64,000 nt of DNA from Escallonia rubra (lineage: Eukaryota; Streptophyta; Magnoliopsida; Escalloniales; Escalloniaceae): NCBI GenBank assembly GCA_033065855.1, contig JAVXUO010002328.1, forward strand, positions 36,001 through 100,000. Direction: 5' to 3'. Shown one piece after another: positions 9,723 to 21,121 of the stretch (positions are counted from its first letter, which is position 1; the number at the start of each line of letters is the position of its first letter). Under the pieces are notes generated by a model that did not search any database, had not been told where the DNA came from, and worked only from the letters and a program-made list of their open reading frames with translations. Both the position numbers and the translations under genes were made by a program.

Positions 9723-10960
9723 TCTCAGACATGTAATGGAGGAGAGCCTTCTAGCGTCCACCCCTCACCCCCTTTTGTTAGGCCCAGAAAATAGATTAAT
9801 TTGTCTAACAAAAGTTCTTCATTGACCCAAAATGTCAAGTGCAAGGACTGCTTGGCAAATGCTTTAAAAACAAAGATACGTACCTTCATCTATGACTCGT
9901 ACTGACCAGGATCTGCATAAAGTTGTAGGGCATGTGAAGATTTGTATCACGAAATTGTTGGGAGGCTTCTGATATTAATACTGTCATAACCTACAAATTC
10001 ATGTCCTAGACAAGAAATAATGATGCCCTGCACGAGGGACATTACAAAGCTTTATTCCTTGATATGTGTACTTCTACAAGAATGTTCCGGTTAAACAGTC
10101 ACTCGTCTTCTTGGTAAACCCAGCCAATTAGAACTAGATTTTCTTGATGAAGACGTCAAAAATTGGGCACGAGATTTGTCGTATAAACGGGGCTACAACT
10201 TAGGACAATGAGAATACGGCACATTAGCCCTTTGTAGCTTTCCACTTCTCTATTCTTTGACAAAAATTCCTGTTTTGACCATACTTAAATTGGCAGCTTT
10301 AGTCACAGCCGCCTTCTAGATCTTTGCTGGTTCAGTTCTGCATCTTCTTGCAGATGATGATCAACGCCTTAACACTGGTATATGAGTAGTGAATCCGACT
10401 AAATCGTATCCCACTTGTAAATCAGTGTAGTTGAAAGTAAAAGCTCGTGAAAAAGCTAGCTGCTCGCTACTGTGGCTACATATATAGCTAAGGGGAGTGA
10501 GTCATACCAGCTTTGTTGTCAACATATCGTACCTCAAGGTGTTTATTATATTAACTAGTGACTAGCAGCTTGTAAGGATAAACACTAGCCTTGCATAGTT
10601 AGCGCGTGTTAGTTTGCTACGTATGCTCATGTTAGCTTAATGTTTCCCAAATAAACCAGCTTAGATTGCTTAAACAAAGTTTCGTTACGTAATTTATCGA
10701 ATGTGGGTGCTGTTGTGACTGCCAAATTAATACTTAAATCATGATCAGCAAAACTGACTAGTAGCAGACAAAGCATGGAAAATCATAAATAACTCCTCTT
10801 AGCTGAACTGATTTACCTGTGGAAATACTATATTTGCAGCAAATCATATGGCAAGGCGTTAAACGCACACTTTTGCTCTTCCATTGCGAGGCAAGATCGA
10901 GTAGTTGTCTCGTGTTTATGCTTGGTAAATCGAGACGGTCAAGAAACAGCCCCGAGGAGC
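9723..10960. other. Unit alpha non-coding sequence with an internal older repeat
   Basis: About 10,108-10,340 resembles the entry block of the unit (TTCTTGGTAAACC, then TTCTTGATGA, then TATAAACGGGG, then TTGGCAGCTTTAG). It therefore appears twice per unit, also at about 22,040 and 34,920. No gene seen. Confidence 0.55.
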
Positions 10961-10967
10961 GAGTCTT

Positions 10968-11054
10968 CAACCACCCTCAGGGCTTCCAACATTTCAGTAT
11001 TTTTAGCCATTTGTTAGCTAGCCTGGAATATTGGAAGCCCTTGAGGATAGTTGG
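10968..11054. other. Conserved foldback, unit alpha copy
   Basis: The left arm 10,968-10,997 and right arm 11,023-11,054 are imperfect reverse complements separated by a 25-nt loop. One bulge and a few mismatches interrupt the arms, and several mismatches would be G:U pairs if the - strand were transcribed. Pairing can be extended weakly outward to about 10,961 and 11,062. Size and shape resemble a short plant miRNA precursor. I do not recognise a known miRNA in it. Confidence 0.55.
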
Positions 11055-11062
11055 AAACTTCC

Positions 11063-11400
11063 CCTTATCACTGATAACAAAGGCTTTCTAGTCTATTGCT
11101 CACTTCTTACCATGAAACAATAGCGTGCTAGCTTATTATATAGAGACGGTTGACCTCTACATTAATTTCAACAGAAAAAGCTGATCGAATCCCACCTTGT
11201 TAAATGGCTTTATTGAGTTGCTTGCGAATATCCAAACTTTTAAGACCACTAATAACTAGCTAATGCATGGTTTACTGTTTAACTCCACAAAATACATTTG
11301 TCGCGACGTTTCTTAATGTGTAGGGTGACACTAAATTCAATCTCTTATTGTTTTGGGGTTAAATGCAGACCACTACAAGGTTGTATTTCATTTTATTTTA
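11063..11400. other. Unit alpha spacer
   Basis: Shared with 23,020-23,340 and 35,890-36,230. No gene seen. Confidence 0.5.
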
Positions 11401-11720
11401 GCGACAAAAGGTTTTTGAAGAAGTGAAAATTTAGCAAAAGGGGAGTGGTGCTGGTCGAATGGAACTAGAATCTTGGGTGAACTCATTCTTTAATTCAAGG
11501 GTCAAGAGAATAACTGGTAGCTTTCCCATAGGAAATTAGCCGCCCTTTGATCAGCCGCCCTTTGATCGTGGCCAAGAGATCCTTTTTTCTAAAGATTATG
11601 TGCGATTTGAACTTCATTATCGAGGAATGGATTCTCAAGAGATTGGACACGAACCTGCGTATTGGAAAGTTTTTGGTCAATATATATTCCATCACCTTTG
11701 GGGTGTGAATGTCAAACTAA
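11400..11720 (+). other. Conserved ORF-like block F, alpha copy (unidentified)
   Basis: The block is present in all three units. On the + strand the second half encodes a stretch such as FELHYRGMDSQEIGHEP followed by YWKVFGQYIFHH, identical in alpha and gamma. In alpha a stop and a short duplication (GCCGCCCTTTGATC) break the frame before it. It looks like a fossil exon of an unidentified protein; a function cannot be assigned. Confidence 0.35.
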
Positions 11721-12719
11721 AGGTTAACATGTGAAACTGCGAAGAATATTTGATACAATGATCCATATGGATTAGAAAACAATAAAGATGTACGTGTCTA
11801 AAACATTCGTACTCGCGACGAGATCACGGTCATACGTTCCAGGCTTGTGGAAGGTTGAATAATTGGGTGGATGGATTCTTTCCTTCTAACAGAAAAAATA
11901 AAAATAAAATTAAACACCCACCATACATATTCGCAAATAAGTTCTAATCATCATAAACGACCTCCTCCGAATTTTTTTTGTTCTCCCAACTAAAAAAATC
12001 TTACTCTCGCCTTCACACATACGCACACTCCTCTTCCTCTCCACACGGAAAAAAGGGAATCTCTTTTGGCACCTGAAAAAAAAGTACGCGGCCACTCTTA
12101 GCGTGACACATGTCATATAAGGTCACATTATGGTTGTGACCACTTCTACGCATCGGACATCTAATTCAGTTCACCTCCTTTCCCTTCATTTGATGAAGTA
12201 TCCTTGCTTATCCAGAATTTCTCTCTCGAGATAATCACCAAATAATTTTCTTTCATTAGGATCAATTTATTGTCTTCCCTTAGGAAAAAGTTTCTCCAAT
12301 GTAAGGGTAAGGTACATCTAAGCCCCCAATACTCATATCTTGGATTCTCCTTCCGTTGGCCCGCTGTCCTCGTACCGTCGCCGTACCACAATGCCCAGAC
12401 TGCTGTGCTATATACCGTTGTGCTAGGTCTCCCCATATATTTTCCACAACAGCACCAATTCAACAAAAATTATGGTGTCACTTAGCGACGATTTCAATGA
12501 AGTTGCTAATGAATTTTAACAGCAAGTTTTCTTCATTGAATAAAAGAGTTAGAGATGTTTTGTTCGAACCCGAGTCCCGTAATAAAGGTTGGTCGGGCAC
12601 GAGATGCCGTCGTGCTCGTCCGGCTCGTTCAAGTTGTTTTATCACATTATTCCCCCTACTTCGTACTAATATTTTCCCTTTGATTGGCCGTGACATATGG
12701 CCTGTCAACCCCCAAACCC
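11721..12719. other. Unit alpha non-coding sequence
   Basis: About 12,150-12,660 is shared with 25,150-25,590 and 36,940-37,400. The 12,610 region (GTTCAAGTTGTTTTATCAC) is the empty site for the hAT element found in beta at 25,589. No gene seen. Confidence 0.55.
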
Positions 12720-13590
12720 ATTCTCAGAGACCTCCCAAACCCCAAAACCCTGATCTCTCTCCTCCAAAACCCCAGTTTTTCCTCTCCCTCATGCCAGACT
12801 ATTCTCAGACCTCCCAAACCCCAAACCCCAAAATCCTAATCTCTCTCCTCCAAAACCCCAGTTTTTCCCTCTCCCACATGCCAAACTATTGAATTATAAA
12901 AGTAGGATTTCATTCACATCATGTTGGTTGAGTACAAGCACTTATATATAGGTGGAATTGATAATTCAAATTTATTGATAACTCAACCTAACAATATTAT
13001 CTTCAAAAATACTAATCACTTCTTATTTAAAAGTTAAACTTAACAATTCTAGATTGATCTAATATTATCTAACACACACCTTCTCATTCTGTCTTACAAA
13101 CCCACAAACACCCCACCATCTCCACCAAATTCTCTTCAATGCCATCACTTTTGGCCAATTTAGTGACCTTTTTTTTTATCTAGCAAGCCTCTCCACCAGT
13201 CTCTCTCTTTTCCCCAAAATGACAATTCCTGGAATTTCATGTTCCAAGTCTAATCTCACAGCTCAATGCCACAATAAATAATCCTCTTGTGCAACCAGAT
13301 GATCCGAAAACGGCCGTAGACTTTGTGCTTTAAATAAAGGCTAAGAGATTCATTGTATGTGTGTGAAATTAGGGTTGCATTTTGATGCTTTCGTGCAAAA
13401 TGCGCTTATTTCGATGTTTTTTCAGTATGCTGTTGTTGAATTAGCAAGAAAGTGTTTGATATGGTGGATACGGTGACGTCGAGTAGTATGATTTTGGGGT
13501 ATTTAGAGAGATTGTTGTAGTGGTGCATTAAGGGTGTTTGGGGAATTTGGGTGACTGTGATGTGAGGCATGAAAGAGAGGTTTTATATAG
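12720..13590 (+). pseudogene. PPR gene relic, unit alpha copy
   Basis: This is homologous to 26,440-26,935 and 37,540-38,470. A CT-rich leader with degraded AAACCCTAA telo-box-like motifs is tandemly duplicated here (about 12,720-12,800 and 12,805-12,890). About 185 bp of foreign AT-rich sequence (about 12,890-13,075) then interrupts it. The remaining body gives PPR-like pieces (GLHFDAFVQNALISMF-type) around 13,360-13,470 with a deletion after ATGATCCGAAAACGG and many stops. Not functional. Confidence 0.65.
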
Positions 13591-14880
13591 CCAAATAAGG
13601 TCAGAGATGTTGACATGTCTTACTATGAACGGGCAAGCTTGGATGTTTTAAGTAACAAAAAGAAGAAAAAGAGGAATAAATGAGAGAGAAAGAAGGTAAC
13701 TTTTGCTGGGTTGATCTAATAAGGGTTTAACCTAAAAGTTCACTTCTAAAAAACCTCAGATTTGTCCCTGAAATAAGTTTGGTATATTGTATTTTGGCCT
13801 CATACACGTAAACATTTCTTCAAGAGGTGTCGGACACGGTTTCGGGTAATTTAAAAGTAAATAAATAAATTCGGACACTGCTGGGAGATTCGAGCACGTC
13901 TTCGGAGGTATCAGTGAGGTTTCGAGGTGCCCGTAGATGTCAGACATCATATGTCGACCTATATAAGGTGTCAGTGATTCCAAGGTTTTTATCCGTAAGA
14001 AAGGTGGACAATCTCTTAATCATCTGTTGTTTGATCGTGCAGTTGCTAAAAGAAGTTGGGATTTTGTCTTCAGTACTGTGAGTTTTAGACTTTTAGCTAC
14101 GAAATACTTTATTTTGTACTGGATTTACTGAGGAGCTCCAAGTTTTATAAAAAGACGGAGCGAAAGCAGGAAACTCAAATTCTTAGCTTTTGTTGCATAT
14201 TGCTTGTTTTGGTGCACCTGAAGGGGAGGCATAGGAGAACTTTTCAGGAAATGGTTCTCCTTTTTCGTGTCTGCTATAGCTGAGGAGGTTTGATGCAGTT
14301 CTGATCCTATCAAGGTGGTCAACAGATCCATTCATACAACATGCAATGTTTTGAGAAGAATTGCCATTCCTTTAATACAGCTTGATGTTGTGTAATGATA
14401 GCTGATACCTATACTGTTCGTGTACATGGGTGGAACAAGAATATTGCACGATTTGAGAAGACATGGAATAATTCTACTTATCAAAGGAAGAAAAAGGTAC
14501 TCCAACCACTGTAATGAAATTAATCTGGCGTAGAGTGTAACATTATAAGCTTCGGATTGCAAACATGATTTTGAGAAGGATGTTCACGCTCAAATTTTGT
14601 GATTTAGGGATATCTTAACATGAGTCACCGCTGTATGAAAAAAAAATCTATGAAGTGTTCTTATACAGCTATGGTTGTGATTACATAATCTACCTTTGCT
14701 GCCAAACTTGCCAAGGTCTATATCTTGTGAGCAAAGTCCCTCTTTGAAGTATATTTTCTGACCCGGCACTGCATTGAGTGCTTTATAGCATTGCTTCCAA
14801 ATGTACATTTTTACATGAGTTGCCACTGCCTTCAAGTGCTCTAGTCTTTTCATGGTTGTCAACCAAAAACTTTTATAGCT
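13591..14880. other. Unit alpha non-coding sequence
   Basis: Shared with 26,990-28,080 (beta) and partly with 38,470-39,340 (gamma). Possibly introns or 3' flank of the former PPR gene. No gene seen. Confidence 0.5.
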
Positions 14881-15637
14881 TGAGCCTAGAGTTGGAAGTA
14901 TCCGCTGGAATTCTGTCGGATTGTGTTTGGGAATTCTAATATTTTGCTGCTAGCTAAAACTCCGTGTTATGCGCCGCCACAAAATGAAAATTTATTTACT
15001 TCCAAGTCGCTTTTTAAAAAGTTTAGAGTGCTACACGTAAAAAATGAAGGAAAAAACACACAGTTTCCCATTAAACGGTAAATAAAAAATAAATGACTTA
15101 TGCGCTTTTGTTACGCTCGCATCTCTATCGACTACCATAATAACGGCCACCCTCTCGATGTGGCTTCCGAGATCCACCCCTATTGAATATATTCAGGCAC
15201 TATTTGATTGCTTTTGTATTGATTCTATATATACGGCCCTTTCGAGCACTTTGTGAAATATTATTGGAAAATATCCAAAAAAATAGTTTGGAGTAACTCG
15301 ATACAAATGCGCACATTATCTTTTCCTCAAATATGCTTAATTTGCATGCAAAAAATACATGTTTCTTCTTCTACGCTTTTTTTTTTTAACTAGCAGAAAG
15401 AATAAGTTGTCTCAGTTAAATATTAAAGTAGTTTGTTCATAACATGAGGATAAAGAAAAGTTGCATGCACACACAACCGTAAAAGCTCTCAAAATGAGCT
15501 TCTATTAGCTTTATTTATGACATTCTTTAAAAAATTAGACTTTTCTACGTAATACAGTCATTAGAAACCTAATTATTACATTACAATTTGCTTACATAAT
15601 AACAAGAAATTATGGCAATTAAAGTATTTAACAAGAA

Positions 15638-15672
<35 letters not shown>

Positions 15673-15880
15673 ATTGGGCCCGGGCCCGGCCCAAGCCCGG
15701 CCCTAAATATAGGGCCTAGGGCCAAGGCTTGGACTGGGCCTAGATACCCCATTAATCTGGCCAGGCCCGGCCCGGTTTCCATTCTCTCTGGCCCGGCCCC
15801 GGCCCTGGCCCTGGCCCTTTTTCTCTTTTGGACCACTGGGCCCAGGCTGGGCCGGCCCAAGCCCGGCCCGTTGACAGAGT
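14881..15880. other. Alpha-specific insertion or replacement with GC-rich block
   Basis: Beta (28,085) and gamma (39,345) pass directly from the PPR-side block to the MLRQ-side block; alpha carries about 1 kb of other sequence. It includes a (TA)n tract at 15,642-15,671 and a strongly GC-rich stretch (15,672-15,872) built of GGCCCGGCCC-type words. No coding frame is credible. Confidence 0.55.
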
Positions 15881-16259
15881 TTGCGTGTAGCTTTGTGTCT
15901 ACGATCAGTGTAGCTTCGGATCCACTCCTACTGACTTCAACGTTTCAGTATGCAGCTTGCTGAAATGGCAAGGCAAGAATATTTATTAGATATACTGAAC
16001 GCATGTATCCAGTACCAATTCTGATAATCTAAGGTTTCTTGTAGGATTGTGTATGACATATATATGGACCGAGGTAGAGAACGAAATGACGTTGATGTAG
16101 CTAGCCCACTCCGAGCCGATGAAGTTAATCTTAACTTTGGCGGTCGGATTGGGTTATAGTTCATGTTGTCGAAGTTCTTATGTTAAAGATGAAAAATGAT
16201 GTTAACGAATATGCAATAGCTGTTCAGAGGGGCAAGGAATGAGCTACATGCATAAGCTT

Positions 16260-16565
16260 TTACCTGGCAAGGATGGCCCCATGGCTGGGATCAGGAATAA
16301 AGCGATCACGATGATCCATATCCTGCACATGGGCCACCTTTCGGAAGAAGGATTTCGTGATGAATTTCTCGGCCTCGTCCACTACATGCTCGGGCTCTTC
16401 CACCTCTGGCAGCGTCTCCCTCCTCGACTTCCTCACATGCACGTTTGGAGACCCCCTCAGCTGGTGGAATGCCGTGTATAGCCCTAGCGACGTTGACACC
16501 ACTATCATCCCTAATGCCACGCATACCGGCACTATATCTCCCTTCAGACGAGAAGGCAAAGCCTT
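16260..16565 (-). pseudogene. MLRQ/B12D-like small membrane protein gene, start codon lost
   Basis: The frame is otherwise open for the whole 101-codon length of the beta and gamma copies: one membrane segment (about residues 11-30), then the family core SPNVHVRKSRRETLPEV, then KSFFRKVAHVQD. The ATG of the sister copies is AAG here (16,563-16,565); the next usable codon would be a TTG. The sequence upstream of about 16,690 also diverges from beta and gamma, so the TATA-like element is missing. It differs from the beta protein at about five positions. I call it a recent pseudogene by loss of start and promoter. Confidence 0.7.
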
Positions 16566-17160
16566 GGCCAGGCCACAGATACTGCAAATGCAGTAGAGAG
16601 AATGCGAACAGAGCAGGGGTTATAAAGCGCGGAGGAAATGATTCCAAGCTTGCTTGCCTGTTGTTTCATGATTCTGGGTGTGAATCATGAAACAAGAGCA
16701 CACATTACGACAACGCGACTGTACGCTTCGATTCGAATTAAAGCTTAATGTACAACCTAAAAATACACTTAGATGAAGGATAAGTAGTCCACTAGTCATA
16801 AGAAGAGATCTCTGCCCCACGTATATATAGTCCAAGTGTGGCCTTTAACAACAATGAAAAAAGAAATCCGCACTTTGTACTTTCGCCTATCTCATGATTA
16901 GCATCTTTGATTCGACAATTCTAAATGCTCAAGGCCATTGGTGAACATCGAACGTCATACTATATTTTCTCGTACTTATGTCTGATTGGTGATTGAATAC
17001 CAAGTTTTATTAATGTATATAGTTGGCCGATGTTAGAGCAAGATTAATATTGCTTTGGTTTTCCTTCAAAATAAAAGCAAATTAAAATGTACAGTACAAA
17101 TTATCCGTCTATTGCCGTAAAATTAATGCACTTTTCCCGCCCGAGCTTGGCCAGAAAATC
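16566..17160. other. 5' flank of the alpha MLRQ relic, with an inverted shared segment
   Basis: About 16,855-17,100 matches, in reverse orientation, 32,375-32,600 and part of 50-110. No gene seen. Confidence 0.55.
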
Positions 17161-18515
17161 ATGGCCATACATTTCCCGAAACATGATTTTGAGGATCAAC
17201 AAGTATGGGGACATACCAAGGATAGTAACTTTACGGTAGCCTCGGCTTACAACATGTTATTTGCAAAGAAAAATATAGCTCTGAATTTACTTCCTCAGCC
17301 TCCTTCACGGCCGCCTCTACTCCAACATGACGTCTGGAGGAAGTTATGGCAGCTACCAGTGCCATTGAAGATTAATTTCCTAATATGACAAATCTTATGG
17401 GATCGCTTAACACTTTATACAAACCTACAGCGACTCAACATTACTACTAGCAATCTTTGCCCGCTATGCAATCTTCATCCGGAGGATATTGGGCATGCCT
17501 TTATGTCTTGTCCTTTGGTGCGGCAGATATGGTTTGGCATACCGCTTGGTATCAGAACAGATACTATTGGGGTCTCGTTCAAGGAATGGCTAATTGCTTG
17601 GCTAATGAAGAAGCCAAGTGCGCCAGGAAATTGGCTAGCTGTCGTATATTTCTTCGTTACTATCTGGGTTGTGTGGACCTGTAGAAATCACCTAGTATTC
17701 CGGCAAATCCCCTTCACCCCACTCCCGATATTACAGAAAATTATATCCCTGTCTAATTTAATTTACACTCACATGCATAAATTACCCACTTCACCTAGGA
17801 ATTTACCACGACCCAACTGTTCACCTCAACATATATCCACCCTCACTAACACACATGTAGGTCCTTTTAACATTTATTTTAACCCTTCTCTGTGCCCCTG
17901 TAGCCTGCTCCCCAAAATTACCATGATCATCCATGCTTGTTTTGATCCCTCTCGCTTTAGGGTTGGGATCGGTCTCTCTTGCTACACCAATAATATCCGG
18001 TGTGGCTCAGCTTCCTTCTCAGCTGTCTCGTCGGACCTATATACTGCTCTTGCACATTGCATGCTTCATACGTCTACATATATGGGCTTTGAAACAGCGT
18101 TTTGTTCATATCCATGTACTAACAATGTCTTCTTTTCTGCTGAACCAGATGTCGGGATCTGAGCATATCATTGACACGGTGGCACCTATTATCTATGACT
18201 TTTGCCATATAGTTAAGGAATTCCATCATTATAGTACTGCCAGTGCAGCTCCTAGTCTAGTGAAGGAAGCCCGAGCTCTAGCTCTTTTTGCTTGCCAAGC
18301 TCGATCGACAGTCTACCAGGACTCGATCATTGGTTACTTACGGCGATGAGTCCTGGCCATGATGGAATGGCATAGATACTTATGGTGTTTACTGTTTTAG
18401 TTTTTCCGTACTCTTTTTTCTTATCTGTTGTATGGCCCTGAGGCCGGTATCCCTTGCTCTCTTGAACTATGGATCTTTTCATATCAATGCAATTCTCTTA
18501 TTACCAAAAAAAACA
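17161..18515 (+). mobile_element. LINE retrotransposon, 5'-truncated, C-terminal region only
   Basis: Frames on the + strand give the zinc-binding RT tail (zf-RVT): WGHTKDSNFTVASAYNML, WRKLWQLPVPLKINF, then LCPLCNLHPEDIGHAFMSCP with the Cys/His residues, and VWTCRNHLVF. These are followed by an RNase H-like region around 17,930-18,340. A stop at about 17,388 and later frameshifts break it. It ends in a short A-tract (about 18,508-18,515) just before unit beta. Reverse transcriptase proper is absent, as in most 5'-truncated LINE copies. Confidence 0.8.
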
Positions 18516-20519
18516 TAGAAGATATTCCGAAGCTTTATACACCTGCACCTCGATGCATGTACTTTCCCCAAGGATTTCTGTTGACTTATGTTTTGCAATT
18601 TCTTGGTAAACCCCGTCAGTTAGAGCTAAGATTTCCTTGATGAGGACGTCCAATCTTAGTACATGTAACATGAGCACTTGTCAATATGTTTCCTTGTACT
18701 GTTTGTCCGTATAGAAACGGGACATTAAGATTATGACAAGCTCGTATTTTGCATTTATATGATAGGATTGGCAGCTTTTGTTGTGGTCGGCTATTTGTTG
18801 GAGCGCATCTCGGATTTTCTTTGTATTGATGGGCAAAATCGATCGCTGACCATCTTGCACGCAAAAAAGCTGAACAAAAAGAGTATTATGTGTGCCTTGA
18901 AAACATCTTAAGAGAATTGTAAAGTACGGAGTAGAGTTGCCCTTGGAAGGCAACCCAAGTAAATTTCGCAAGTAAGTTTAGAGAAATTAATAATTCCACC
19001 ACAAGTTGTTCCTAGTCCGCTCTAAATTGTTACCAGAGAATTACATGACGACATTTGGAATCAGTGTCCGACTTTGTCTCTCTTTCTTTCGATATGATGA
19101 GTAAGGTGGCTGCGGTATCTATCTTTATACCACCTTATGCGAGGACGTGCCACCAAAAATATTATGGAGTGATCTAGTCCAACTTTACAGTGAGAATAAC
19201 TTTAGGGGTATTTTATCTTGTGCAGTTTTCAACACTTATACTTCAATTTGTAATTTAACCCACTAAAGCCCATTAGACAATCCACTTCATCCAGATAATA
19301 CAAAGATGCTTCATAGTTTCGGATTATTGGTCCCAACCGTATAGAATTGTTGAACGAGAGGGAGACGAATGACAAAGGAGAAGGGCCTAAAGGAGACACG
19401 GAGTTATTAGACTATATTTATCGGTAATAGACGATCGGAATCATGAATTTGGGACCATCAAATAAATTTTACCAAATTAGAGGTATACAATCTTATACTT
19501 AATTTTACTATAAGGCCAGCTAGGTTGCATTCTTGCATGCATGTCTATCTTCTATAGGTAGAATGTTAGAGAACTCTATCGAAGCTGCCAACTTTTGTCA
19601 AAAAGAAAAATTGAATGCTGCTCAATTGACTTGTCTTGACTTGACTAAAGTTGGCTTTCTACTTGTATTTGGATAACCAAGACTTCTCTTTTATGAGGGG
19701 GGAAAAACATTCCCTTTTATGCATGTACGCATTCTTGCTGACTCTCTCATCATGCCAATTACAAAAGTGGCATATTCCCTGTTCTTACAGACAGCAAGCT
19801 AAATATACCAAAAAAATGTAACGAACTGAAAATCTTGGAAAAAAAATTGTTTGAAAAAACACCCTGAGATGTGAACTAGGTTAATTTCTTGAACAATCTG
19901 TCTTCTGGAACAATCCTCCAAAGCTTCAGTACGGCCCGTTCTTCATTCGGACATACCGTATCTTTCGAGTGATAAGAGTAACGGTGATGACTTGGCCCTC
20001 TGAGCGTCACTTTTGTCCTGCAGCTTCGGACCGTGCTAACTCCTATTACTTGAAGAAAGCGCAAGATATGTGGGGCGAGGCCAGAGAAATACTCTTTATA
20101 GTGCGCGACCGCTATAGTCGCAGATAATAAAGCAGTCTTTTATGATCGAAAGATTAAGGTCGGAAAGTGCTGACCAGCTCTGGTTATATGTGGCCTCGCC
20201 AGTCGCCACAATGATAATATTTCTTGCCCATCTTCTATACGACGTCCATGCGTGAATCTTCTGACTGTACTTAAATACAAGAGAGAAACATCATACCGTA
20301 AAACAAAATGAAGAACCAAAGCACAAAGAGGCTTTGAGAGCATGGTTAGGTTTCATTCATTCGAAGACATTCAAGTTAATATCCGATGATTGCTTACCAC
20401 TTGTAAAAGCAGCACCTGGAATGGTTGATCATTCAATGCATGGATGCTTCCACGATCTGGCTAAACCCCTTACGTTTGGACATAACATGAGTCCTAATGG
20501 GGAAAGCCAGCTTTTTCTG
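18516..20519. other. Unit beta non-coding sequence
   Basis: This aligns with 5,930-9,190 of alpha without the TIR element, and with 32,630-34,020 of gamma. No gene seen. Confidence 0.6.
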
Positions 20520-20524
20520 AACTC

Positions 20525-20570
20525 TGTTGGAAGCGTAATGGGATCACAAACAAATAATTCGAACAACTGC

Positions 20571-20603
<33 letters not shown>

Positions 20604-21116
20604 ACACAAGATTTCTCATACAAGAACTCACTTGAACAAAATATATGTAACTCTCACAAACTTGGTGTTTCACACCTCTCTCAATTTGTTTCTCTTCCTC
20701 ACACACAAGCTGCTGCTTGGTTTTTTCTCTCTCAAAGTAACTCACTCATTCTCTCTTTTTACACAAGCTGCTGCTTGTTTTCTCTCCCAAAATCACTCTC
20801 TAATACTCTCACACACTAAACTTAAAAACAACAAACAAGACTCCATATATATAGAAGGAGTATGTCGGCAACCATGCATTATCTTCTCAAAACTTCCAAG
20901 TCGGCAACTTCATCTTCTCCGACCTTCTTAACCCATGCACTAGTCAAAACATTGCAACCATTTTCAAATTCCATGAGTCGGCAGCCTCCAAATCTCCTTA
21001 TCTTCTTCTTGAGTCGGTTGGCAGCTAGGTGAGTCTTCTAATTGGTAACCTCCTTATCTTTATATTCTTCCAAGTCAACATTTGCAACTCATTTGATGAG
21101 GGTTTGAATTCTAACA
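20525..21116. mobile_element. Solo LTR (592 bp), private to unit beta
   Basis: TGTTGGAAGC...TTCTAACA ends are flanked by a perfect 5-bp duplication AACTC (20,520-20,524 and 21,117-21,121). Alpha (CTGAACTCTTCGCC at about 9,190) and gamma (CTGGACTCTACGCC at about 34,017) have the uninterrupted site. It contains a (TA)n tract (20,577-20,600) and a TATA-like CCATATATATAG (about 20,844). No internal domain remains, so it is a recombination product of a full element. Confidence 0.88.
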
Positions 21117-21121
21117 AACTC

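Larger units (their letters stand above)
5890..17100. repeat. Segmental duplication unit alpha
   Basis: Ordered landmarks shared with beta and gamma are: entry block (about 5,930), GTTGAGGGAGAGAGTTC block (9,245), CCAAAATGTCAAGTGCAAGG-type block (about 9,830), foldback (10,968), block ending in ATTCCATCAC (11,400-11,720), PPR relic (about 12,720-13,590) and MLRQ-like relic (16,260). Offsets to beta are about 11.95 kb at the foldback and 12.26 kb at the MLRQ-like gene. Confidence 0.85.

Noticed and set aside
16239-16690. + strand frames opposite the MLRQ-like genes, also at 28,497 and 39,708
   Set aside because: The - strand frames carry the membrane segment and the conserved KSRRETLPEV core; the + frames are only conserved because of them.
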